NCBI GenBank assembly: GCA_030144725.1
Contig: JASKMD010000031.1
Coordinates: forward strand, 8,219,823-8,283,822
Reading direction: 5' to 3'
Source of the DNA: Haematococcus lacustris
Taxonomy: Eukaryota; Chlorophyta; Chlorophyceae; Chlamydomonadales; Haematococcaceae
Length of the DNA: 64,000 nucleotides
Shown: piece by piece, positions 26,601-36,500 of the stretch
Numbering within the stretch: the first letter of the stretch is position 1
Layout of the letters: every line of letters begins with the position of its first letter
Position numbers and translations under genes: made by a program
The notes under the pieces: model-generated
The model's input: the letters and a program-made list of their open reading frames with translations, nothing else
Told to the model about the DNA's origin: nothing
Database searches by the model: none

Positions 26601-27493
26601 GCCGGTCATGATGCCCTGGGCTGCTGCTGTCCACCCGCCCAGCTGCCTTGCTTGCTGGCGGGCTGGCTGCCCAGGTCTGGAAGGCGCGTAGCAGGTGGCT
26701 GCTGGACCCGCCGGTGTCCAGCAGCAGGGGAGGGCGGCAGCCCAGGGCTAGCAGCAGCAGGGCCTCCCTCAGGCCTGGTGCCATAGTGGCCTGCAGGGCG
26801 TAGCGAGTAGGCAAGAGTGCAAGGGTGTGCGATGAGGGAGTCTGTGGATGGGCACACTGGTGGAAGTTTGGGTAGGATCTCATGCATGCAGCAGGATGAG
26901 CAACAACAAGGCATCTCGGGTGCCAGCCAGCTTTTTGTTGGCCAGCAGGGCACAGCTGCACCTAGGGCACCCTGTGACAACCAAACCTGTGTCAGCAAGC
27001 AGGGCACAGCTGCCACAGGTGGTTGCTATCCCACCAGCACCCACGCACCCGCACATCGCTGGCTGCTCCTGCCACAAGCTGTCCTTCACTGAGCATGGCG
27101 AAGCGTTGCAGGCTGAAGCCAGGGCTACAGGCAAGGCCATTTGCCTCGGCCAGGGCTTGCCAGGCTTGCAGCGCAGCAGTGCGTTGGATGGGTTGCAGGT
27201 GGCCCAGGTATACGCAGGCTGCAGCAGCCAGGGTGCTGTCTCCCAGCAGCCGTGGCAGCTGCTGCTTGACATCCTAGATGCAGAGCGCACACATGTGGGG
27301 CTGAACTAACTATTGGTGTAACAAGTGATCTATCACCTACATGCCTGACCTTACATCTGGGTGTGACCTGAGCACATGCTTGCAGACTACACTAGCGATG
27401 GCCCTCACCTCCAACTGCTCCCTCCATGCACCTGTCAGTAGGCCCACCACTCGCTCCAGTTGATGCACGTTGCGTGCTGCCTTCTTTTCATCT
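20666..27493 (-). CDS. Dynein heavy chain-like protein, C-terminal half, right copy (split, runs into gap)
   Basis: Mirror image of the left copy; exons are expected at 27493-27409, 27273-27049, 26790-26542, 26195-26029, 25813-25639, 25502-25347, 24981-22360 and 21949 downward. All dynein signatures listed for the left copy are present. The block from about 21430 to 26960 differs from the left by only a few bases, whereas 20668-21350 and the stretch outward of 27000 show more substitutions. For example the last exon has EAEFSSEGRAPHPAVPP here against EAEVTNEGRAPQPAALP on the left. It converges tail to tail on its twin across the gap. Confidence 0.62.
22360..24981 (-). CDS. Large dynein-like exon, right copy
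   Basis: The mirrored 874-codon exon, with the same acceptor and GTGAGC donor as 15852-18473 and a single visible residue change. Near-perfect preservation of such a long open frame in both copies speaks for recent duplication or gene conversion, and does not by itself prove function. Confidence 0.6.
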
Positions 27494-27499
27494 CTGCAA

Positions 27500-30400
27500 G
27501 CGCTCAGCCACACAATGGTCTGAAGTACGAATGAAGCGCCGACACAGCTCCACTGCGAGTGCACACAGTGACGCACCAAGCCAACGCATGCATCTCCGCA
27601 ATTGGTTGGTTTGGTGATGCCCCGGCATATCCAGAAGGGCTTTCCCGCCAAGACCCTCCTGAGGCTGTGCTCTTCCTAGTGCCACTGCCTGTCAGCACAG
27701 CCACTGGCACCGCAGCTGGCCATACCAGCACTGGCACCGCAGCTGGCCTGTGCCTGCAGCTGAGTGGGCGGTGCCTCGCACCCACCTGGATGGGTGGCGC
27801 CATGGCAGCGGCCACCAGGAGCCTGCCGCAAGCCCCTGAGTTGCCCAAGACCTTGGCTGGCACGCCTGCAGGCAAGGCAGTGGGCCAGGAGGGTGTCAGG
27901 CCACAGCAGCAATCACAGCACCACCTGAGGGTTTGCACTGCCTATGGCTGGCATCCTGTGTGAGGGCAGTGCGCAGCCAAGCACTGGGGCCAGCAGCAGC
28001 TGCAGGCAACATCAGGAAGGAGAGGCATGTGGCACCTTTAGCAACTCAGAGCCAATGTGTTAGGAAGGCCCGTCAAAGGCATGTGCCAAGCCTTCTGTGA
28101 TGGCTGTGCTGTCCAGGACCCTGGGACCAGGCTGTTGCCAGGAAGCCGCTGGCTGGAGCTATGCTTGCCACACTGCTGTGGTGGTTGAAAGCCGAGGCGT
28201 TGATCATAGACCAGACTCCAGAGAGGCTGGGCTGCAGAGGACGCATGTACCATGTGCATGGGGACATAACTCCACACAGCTCCATAACACCATCTTGAGT
28301 GGTCCCGCTACTGGTCCCTAGTGGTCCGATTGAAGTGGAGGCCCTAGTGAGGGAACAGGGGGCTGTACCAGGAAGTCGGTCACTGCTCAGTGGCTTTTTG
28401 GTATACCCTCCTGCTGCAAGCTCCAGGTTCCCTGCCCCAACCCCTTCCTCCCCCACCCCCCTTCACTCAGAGTCGCCATAGGCCCCTCGCCAAGCCCTGG
28501 CCCTCACCTTATCTGTATCCTGTCGATGTGAAGCTGTGCATTGCTGCGTGCCCCTAGCTTGGCACTGCTGTCAATCAGTCCCCTGTGGCACCCTCCCCTC
28601 CTCCCTCCAGGGCAGCAGCTGCAGTGTGGCAGCAGCAGCATGACGGAAGCATTTTGTGCCCAACCTGATCCTCCCACCCTCCACACTTGTTGCGCCAGTC
28701 TGCGCTAGCCTCCTTGCTGGCTACCCCCTGTCAGTTCCTGGCTGGCTATTCCCTGTACCCATACCCCCTTCACTGTCCATCTCCCTCTACCCTTGCCCCC
28801 TAACCCATCCTTGTTGCACCAAGGTATAATCGTGACGCTAGCTCTGCTGTCTTTTGTCCAATGCCTAGCTCAAGCCCTTCCCATGCCCTTGCTGAAACGA
28901 CCCCACTACATGTCATGTAACAGCCATCCCATAGGCAATGCCCACATGCCATCCACCAGCCATCATGGTCCCAGCACCATGAGGCAAACTGCGTGTTAGT
29001 GCAGAGCTTCAGGGGCTCACATAACTAAATGTGTGGTGGCAGGCCTAGTCTCTTCCATCAATGTACCCACCTTGCGTTGTAGATTGTCCAGCTTCAGTCC
29101 ACACTCCACTGCAGCTGGTGTCCGCTGCCATCCTATTCAGCCCTGCCTGACTGCAGCGCCACACTGTGCCTGGCTGCATACTCAGCCCTGACCTGCTGCT
29201 GTCGCTGTAACTGCTCTCTGTGTGGTTGTTGGCACTGCTTGTGGCATCCTGAGCTCAACCAATGGAGTAGAGGCTGTACTTGTGTGCGAGTAACTTTGCT
29301 CAAATGCGTCAGGGCTGTTTCGTCAAATCGGAAAGCTGTGTGGCATTTGGAGCATTGAGAGCAGCCTGCAGGCTTAGCATCATTGCGCATTGGTGCACTG
29401 CTCGAGGATTGCCCGTCGCTGGTCGGAGTGCCAATGCCGCGTGATGGCAGCGTGGCTATGTGCCGCGTGGCTGATGCAGCGGAAGTGCCAACAATGAAGC
29501 TGGATGGGAGCCAGCAGTGGCGCTTGGTAGAGAGCTTCAGCCAGGGTCAGAACAATCTGTGCTACGGGCTGGACCGAGGAATGTGTCTGCTTCTCGTGCG
29601 GTATGCGATACCAGACACCCAGCCTGGTTTGCAGAGCTAGAGGTGGCGAGTAGACTTGCACGGCATCGCCCCACGCAACTACCACCACACCTCCACCAGC
29701 CGCAGTTGATTCTCAACACGAACAAGGGCTGAAAGGGTAGCAGGCAGCGGATGGCGGGATGGTGAGGCAGTTGAAATGGTGCGACATGTTCAGCAGTGCC
29801 ATCGGGTTGTCGCCGCTGCCCTGCGAACTGGAAGGGGCTGGAATGGGCGTGCTATGCTCGCTGTGTTACAGCTCGACGCGCCCTGCCAGGGTGCTACCTG
29901 GACTGTCTTTTGACGCTGATGCGGAGATGCCGTGCTTGGGTGAGTGTGGCGAGGGCAAGAGCGGGGCATCGGCAGTAACCAGGTCTGGACTGATCCCTGT
30001 CGATGGCTCCATTCTTGCAAGCCAGCGGCCCGAAAGATTAAATGGCGCAATGCAGACCATTCCAGCCGCGACGCTAGCATCGCTGAATGTACACAACAGC
30101 AGATAAGCTAATCAGAAAGCTTGGTTCAGAACTCGCAAAAGGCCACGGCAACCAGACTAGGTGAACCTTCACAACGACGCAGCCCCGCCTGCAGCTCGTT
30201 GCCGCTGCCAGCGCCTTCTCCTGACTGCGCGGAGCCTGTGGACAGCAGCAAGCAGGAGGGCAAACATCTGCACGCTTAGAGCTGGCTCCCCAACGCTGCT
30301 AGAAGCTGATGGTTTGCTTACACTCCTACAACTTAGTCCCTGCGTTTGTCCCTGAGTTCTACCGACCTTGTCCGATCGGGCTGAAATTTTGATAGATGGT

Positions 30401-31190
30401 AGTTTGCAGAAAATAAAACATATTGTTCAGAAAAGATATTTTAAAAAAATCAAAGGCGGCTGCGCTGTGACCCTGGGGCGTAGGTGCAGGGATAAGTGCA
30501 GGGATAGGTTGTGGGCCACAGCGCAACAGCTTTTGGATTTTTCCAAATATTTTTCTTGACAAATATGTTTTATTTTCTGAAAACTGCCATCTATCAAAAT
30601 TTCAGCCCGATCGGACAAGGTCGGTAGAACGCAGGGACAAACGCAGGGATTAAATTGTAAAAGTGTAGCGCCAATGTGGCGTGTTCTTGTTCTTTGTTGA
30701 CACAGGTCGAGCACGCGATGCAAGCCGTGCAAGCCTTTCAAAAAAGCAACTTTGAGCCAGCCGCGCCGGGAAGGTTCCAGGCCTGCCGTTGCTGTCGTTG
30801 TGTACGTTTGGGTGACGTGTGACATTTGACGGCTGACAGGGTAGGTGACAGGGTGACGGCAAGGTGACGGCAAGGTGACGGCAAGGCTAGGCAGGGTAAT
30901 TGTGTGACCAAGACTCTACAAATGGGTCCTCCCTTCACAATTTGCTAGACTTTTCCTCAGAAGGCCCTCAACAGAACATCCAGCTCAGGGAAGCTAGGGG
31001 AGTGCAAGGACGCTGTCGTCTGTCAGCCGTGTGGGCTTGGGTGTGCCGACGACTACGATTGGTGCGGCTCCGCAGACGACTTTGGCGATAGGCGCGCGAC
31101 ATTGACGACGGGCGCGCGACGACTGCTTCATCGCGCGACGACTACACGACGACCATTGCCGGGGGGGGGGTGCTGATCGCCAGGCGAGTT
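27500..31190. other. Spacer outside the right dynein copy
   Basis: Mirrors 9721-13300 with many indels. Near 27705-27735 a short piece (GGCACCGCAGCTGGC) is duplicated here relative to the left arm. The TnpB/Fanzor-linker-like stretch of the left spacer is missing around 28620-28700. The MITE at 30321-30665 is extra. No gene is convincing. Confidence 0.6.
30321..30665. mobile_element. 345-bp MITE with TA target duplication
   Basis: The element is an imperfect inverted repeat over its whole length. Its ends read CACTCCTACAACTTAG and, on the other strand, CACTTTTACAATTTAA, followed by TCCCTGCG on both; inner arms share CCGACCTTGTCCGATCGGG. TA flanks it at 30319-30320 and 30666-30667. The left arm has the empty site (GCTTGCTTAGCGCC near 10275-10290) with a single TA. 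TA duplication points to the Tc1/mariner superfamily. It encodes no protein. Confidence 0.82.
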
Positions 31191-31487
31191 CTTAATTATA
31201 CTTATGTTTATAATATGTTTATAATAATACTTAATTTGCTAAAAATATGTTATGTGTGGTAAAATATCTAATAAAAAACATGTGATGACTTTAGTAATAC
31301 GTTTGCTACTTCTCCAACCTTGGTTGTCCTTTCTCTTACTGTAACGACTAGTCTTTCATTCTGCTCCAGAACAAAAAATGGTTTGTTTGGTCTTTGTCGT
31401 CGTTTTAATTAAATCTACATATAAAAAATAGGGGGTCAAGATGAAATGGTCGGAATGGCCTGCAAACGCGCGCACAGCCTCCTCTAA
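31190..31487. other. AT-rich remnant of right-arm island, broken by insertion
   Basis: Positions 31190 to about 31409 mirror the left AT-rich island (left 9440-9720). At about 31410 similarity to the left arm stops in mid-island and resumes at about 47337. The 80 bases after 31410 belong to the inserted block and contain the left target-site copy of the retrotransposon. Confidence 0.6.
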
Positions 31488-31501
31488 TCAGAGCCACCTA
31501 C
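31488..31501. repeat. Target-site duplication, 5' copy
   Basis: TCAGAGCCACCTAC occurs here and again at 45748-45761, immediately after the (TTC)n tail. Fourteen exact bases at the two borders fit target-primed reverse transcription. One to three bases at the 5' side could belong to the tail. Confidence 0.75.
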
Positions 31502-31598
31502 GAGACACCACGAAAAAGAGTTTTGCGGCCCTGACACGACGCTCCAGACTCCTACACCCGACCCATCGGAACCAGCACGAGAAAAGAGCCCAAGAGAT

Positions 31599-33521
31599 AT
31601 GTGGAGTGCGACGACCAATACCGCGGGCACCCTCGCCCTTATCAGCCACTGCATCAACCTCCGTGGTAAGCACAACACCACTAGACATATTCTCATTGTG
31701 GCCATCTTGCTGACAGCTCTGTTGCAGACAAATCGCAACAGCGCACCGACAGCTTCAATACAGCAGCTATGGCCTACAGATGATAGCATCGAGGCTAAGC
31801 AGAGCTGCTTGCTGCGGTTACGAAATGTCGAGGTAGATTCGTCTGCAGGATCGTGTAGAGCTCCCCAGCGCAAGTTGACGCACCCAACTCCGCTCCTTGT
31901 CTTGCTTCCTACGGGCAAACTGACGTACTCAGCCCCGGCCCCTGTCTTGCTGTCCTCGGGCAAACTGGTGTACCCAGCCCCGATTCTGGCCTTGCTTTCC
32001 TCGGGCAAACTGGTGTACCCAGCCCCGCCTCTTGTTCTGCTTTCCCCGGGCAAACTGGTGCACCCAGCCCCGCATATCGATTGGCTCTCCTCGGGCAAAC
32101 TGGAGTACCCAGCCCCGCTTCTTGTTCTGCTCTCGTCGGGCAAACTGGTGCACCCAGCCCCGCTTCGGACCTTGCTTTCCTCGGACAAACTGGTGCACCC
32201 AGCCCCGATCTTAACTTGGCTTTCCCCTGGCAAACTGGTGTACTCACCCCGGTTCTTTAAATTGCCGCCGCCAGATGCACCAACACCGCCTCATAATCTG
32301 CTCTCACCAAGAGGACAGTGGCACACACCCTTGCACCACCCGTCGTTCCTAGATGAACAGCCGCATATAGCCCCGCCTCCCACTCTGCAACCATGCACCT
32401 GTCCTGTCCATGGCAGTGGAGACTCAAGACCCTGGCCCGGTGCTGACAAACACACCCCCACATGCCGTGCTGCCCCTGGTGCATCACATGCAGGGGAAGC
32501 AAGACTGAGGGCCATCCTTAACAACACGACGTACATCAACAAAACCATGCGAGGAGCCCTGCTGACTGGCACCCCGTATAGGGGCTCAACATCCACAGCG
32601 CAGCACAGCAGCCAGCGCAGGGTGGACGCCAGGTTTGCAGACATACCAGCCACAGCCCTGTCTGGCTGCACTGAGGGCCAGCTGGTAGAAGCAGCTCTCC
32701 TGGGGCACATCGTCAAGACTGTGCTAAACTGCCCAGGTGGCCAGCTGCCAAACCTTATGTACAGCACCAGCCCGGAAGCAACAGCCGTCAGAATCCAGCT
32801 CTGGCTAGAGGAGAAGAACATAGAAGGGGCCAGCACAGTCACCCACTGCCCTATGCGTCATTTCAGCCTAGGACAGACAGGGTACACCTGCCACCCCTAC
32901 CAGTACAACGTCAAACTCCCCCCTGCTAGCATCAGCCGCTTCCTGGAGGCATATGAGACAGACCCCCCCCTTACAGACATCGCCACAGAGAAAGGGGTGG
33001 TGCAGGGCAGAATGCAGTGCACCTTGCTGGAAGAGCACCCTAGGAACAGCTCTCACACAATGAGGGTGCAAGCACACCTGCAGCTCCTGCCGGGTGCAGA
33101 CTGCCTGGGCATTTGGCCACCTGAGCACATGCAGGGTGCTCATACACCGCAAGCCATCAGACAGGTCATGCACATCCTGGGCTGCGTCCTGGCTCTGTCA
33201 GATATGGGAGCCCCCCCCGGCAGCCTGGAGGCCTGGCGAGCATACGCAGCGCGAGTGCCCCTTTCTAGCCTTAGGCTGATGCAAGCCCTCAGCGTCAACG
33301 CCGTCACCCAGGAAAGGGGCCAACAAGCAGGCGCATACACAGCGCACAGCACCACGCCAGCTCTAAGGGAGATGCTCACCGCCTGCCACAGCCTGGTGTT
33401 TGAGCTAGAGGGAATCCTCACCCTCCGGCTCAGTGCGGCGTCCCCCCCCCCCGCTGCCCCCCCATTGCATCGCCATCGGCAAGCCCACAGGCGGTCCTGT
33501 CAGCCCATCAGAACTCTGTGA
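31599..33521 (+). CDS. Retrotransposon ORF1 (N-terminal part of polyprotein)
   Basis: Starts at the first ATG of the element and encodes 640 codons. Residues about 88-215 are nine units of a 15-residue repeat (GKLVHPAP plus LLSS). The rest (residues about 300-610) looks like a folded domain that I do not recognise (ATALSGCTEGQLVEAALLG, then LGCVLALSDMGAPPG). The last 30 codons, after the C11 run at 33442-33452, turn basic and low complexity. The sensible continuation lies in the +1 frame, that is the N-terminus of the next frame. It probably works as an RNA-binding structural protein like other ORF1p; that is inference. Confidence 0.7.
   Translation: MWSATTNTAGTLALISHCINLRGKHNTTRHILIVAILLTALLQTNRNSAPTASIQQLWPTDDSIEAKQSCLLRLRNVEVDSSAGSCRAPQRKLTHPTPLLVLLPTGKLTYSAPAPVLLSSGKLVYPAPILALLSSGKLVYPAPPLVLLSPGKLVHPAPHIDWLSSGKLEYPAPLLVLLSSGKLVHPAPLRTLLSSDKLVHPAPILTWLSPGKLVYSPRFFKLPPPDAPTPPHNLLSPRGQWHTPLHHPSFLDEQPHIAPPPTLQPCTCPVHGSGDSRPWPGADKHTPTCRAAPGASHAGEARLRAILNNTTYINKTMRGALLTGTPYRGSTSTAQHSSQRRVDARFADIPATALSGCTEGQLVEAALLGHIVKTVLNCPGGQLPNLMYSTSPEATAVRIQLWLEEKNIEGASTVTHCPMRHFSLGQTGYTCHPYQYNVKLPPASISRFLEAYETDPPLTDIATEKGVVQGRMQCTLLEEHPRNSSHTMRVQAHLQLLPGADCLGIWPPEHMQGAHTPQAIRQVMHILGCVLALSDMGAPPGSLEAWRAYAARVPLSSLRLMQALSVNAVTQERGQQAGAYTAHSTTPALREMLTACHSLVFELEGILTLRLSAASPPPAAPPLHRHRQAHRRSCQPIRTL
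31866..32250 (+). repeat. 45-bp coding minisatellite in retrotransposon ORF1
   Basis: About eight and a half units of 45 bp with core TCGGGCAAACTGGTG. Unit length is a multiple of three and the repeat is translated as a 15-residue motif. Because of this periodicity the opposite strand is also open (a 249-codon frame), which should not be taken as a gene. Confidence 0.9.
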
Positions 33522-36500
33522 CGTGCTATGGGCCCTGCACGATGCTCACCACCCCCCTGATGCGGTGGCTCCTTTGGTCAGTGCGCAGAGTGCTGAGGGG
33601 CAACGCTTGCGAGATATGTTGGCCCAGGGAGCCACCCTGCCTCTCTCCTTTGCCAACTTCGCTGGGGACATGCTGACCATGAAGCAACATGGATCCAGCA
33701 AGATGCTCCTGACTACCATCAAGGACCCCCTGACAGACCAGGCAAGCACTAGCACATACATTGCCACACCCTGTTCTAACATACAATACGCACAAGAAGT
33801 CGCAACCCTGAAAATGGCCCACACAATGGACACAAGCTTGCGACCGACTAGAACACATCAACACCATACATATGCTACACCCAAAACATTGTTTGCTTGT
33901 GCTATACAGGTGATTGCCAACGAGCATCCATTGGGCACGGTGGCCAGAGCTATCACAGCGTGCTGCACGCCAAATGGCCTGCCCCTCAGCAGCCACGGGG
34001 TCAGGGAGGCCCCCATCCTCTACCTCACGCCGGCCAGCAAGCAAGCCATGGTCAGCGCCCTGGCAGCCGCCCAGGACTTGGGAGGGGTAGTAGAGACGCA
34101 GCGGGGGCAAGTATGGATAGGAGTACCACGCAGCCTGGCAGGTGTCAGCGGCGGCATCAACCTCCCCATCTGGTTGAAGGAGGTGGGGACCCCCGTGGAT
34201 GCGGCAGACCCGGCCACCCGAGCTAGGATTGCGAGCAGGAACACACGCTACACAGGCCTCCAGCATGTGCCGGACCAGGCGGCCCTCACCTTCAGGGCTA
34301 TCGCAGCCGTCACAGACGGCATCACCATGCAACAGGTGGTGGGGGCCAACGCGGCCTATGAGCTACAGGGCAGGGCCACCACCTACCTGGTGGAGGCACG
34401 CGTCGTGGACCACAGCGATGCCAAATACACCCCAGCTGTGCTACGGGCCCTTACCCATGAGGGCAGCACACAGCCCACTCCCCAGCCGGCGGCAACCAGC
34501 AGGGGATGGGGAACCAGGGCTGTTGCAGTAGCGACTCAGCTCCAGGCCGCCCCGCCCCGCAACACCACCGCGACCACAGCCCCCATCCCACCCACCGGAG
34601 GCGCAGCGGCAAGGGCCCCTGGCAGGGGAGGGGCGGGAGGCCGGGGCCGGGGACCCAACTCCGTCCCAGACCCATCAGGCAGAGGCACCAGCAGGGGTCC
34701 CTCCCCCAACCTGGTGAGGGGCGCCTCGTCAGGGGCATGGGCTGGCAGAGGCACCAGCAGCAGAGCCAGCAGCGACAGCAGTATCGCGGCTTTTGACGAA
34801 CTCGCCATCGAGGCGGGCTTCCTCTACACTGCACAGGTGACACACTGCACACAACCCGCAGAGCAGACCCACCAAGTGCGCAGCAAAGAGTACATGCACA
34901 CACACTACGGAAGAACACACACGATTGACAATCAACACCCTACCAGCCTGCCGGAAGGGCCACATCAACCCCACAATCCTCACACATTGCCATGCAGGCC
35001 CCTACCAATGAGACCGGAGGCAACGACGGGGCAACCCTTGAGAACAACGCAACGCTGGTGGACCCCCTGCCCCACACAACAGGTGACAGCAGCACCCACG
35101 AAAACACGCTCCCCCACTGCGCTAGGCTGCATGCCCTCAAGGTCACACCACTCAGACAGACTCATCGCCTGGCTAACACCGCCCCACCAGGAGCACACCA
35201 CAAAATATACCAATAATGGTAGGACACTCTACCACACACAGATGGCACTGCCCACAAGCGCAGGTGACAATGACCCATCAGGCGGAGCTGACACCACCCA
35301 GGAGGGGGCAACCCAGCGAGACCTAGCGGGGTCCAGCGGCATCCAACGGGCTGGAGGACGTACCCAGGTCAGCACCACCACACATCACCATAGCATGCAA
35401 CCTAGTAACACTATACTCAATGTTATACACCACACCCATATGCCACGACAGGTACACACACCTGCCGCTAAACTCACGCATACCCGCAGGTACACTCACC
35501 GGCCCTTACCCCAGGAGCAGAGAGGGCTGCCCGCCGACAGCGCCATGGGAGCTCAGGCGGGGGCAGAGGACTCAACCTCTCATTTATCTCCAAGATGGAC
35601 TCCGTATCAGCTGAGGATCATAACCCAGGTGTGCAATAATAAGCCGCACCATGGACATACCTGGAAGGGGCCCATAGACCTCACCACTACCACACAACAC
35701 ATACTCACACCCACACCGTGTAACTGCACAGGCGGCTCACCCATGGAGGAGGAGCAAGAGGAGATGCCTAAGGAGGGCACCAAGACGGCGGTGAGCAGAC
35801 CAGCCACACAAGCCCACCGTGTGACACATTGCACCACCCCCAACCACACCGACAGGAACGAGAAGTCAATGGGCCTTGCAGGGCAGACCCTGTTGTCCCA
35901 ACATGGCCCCCCACCACCGCACACCAACCACATACCTATCACCAATCAGGACAGCTTGCACCATGCTGCCCACATGACTGCAGGGGACTGGACCCAGCAA
36001 CTAAAAAATGGGCACGGCAAACCTGGACCTCGTAGCAAGCAGCAACCTGGACAGGCAGCTGCTGGAGCTAGCTGGGCCCGGGAGCCCAGCGGGGTTGGAG
36101 AGGTACCAGGGAGGATAAGTACTTATGAGCTCGTAGAACATGAATGCCACACAGTATCTGAAGTAGAAATGGGTATGCTAGATGGCGACTTGGGCTGGAA
36201 TTCAGACCCTAGCACTGCAGAACCCCAAGCCTCACAAGCTGAGATAGGACACCACATAGGGCACCGTGCACATCCTACAGCGGACAGCAGCCTCCTACCC
36301 TTGTGCATTGGTCATCTGAATGTAAGAACTATGGGCACTACCGCTACTGAGACGAGCACACACATGAACCTAGACTATACCACCCACCCATGCCCCTCCA
36401 ACGCAACTCAACTTGGACGAACCTATCACCTAGACACACCTATCCTCATCGCCATCCTCATAGGATGGTGTGCGACACAACGACACCAACCACAGATACC

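Noticed and set aside
31484..32233. 249-codon minus-strand frame with GAGCTSLPEES-type repeats
   Set aside because: It is the shadow of the 45-bp coding repeat of retrotransposon ORF1; unit length is a multiple of three, which keeps the opposite strand open.
36301..36336. LCIGHLNVRTMG as the start of another APE domain
   Set aside because: Only the first strand resembles APE motif I; none of the later motifs follow before the 2A. It may be chance or a vestige.
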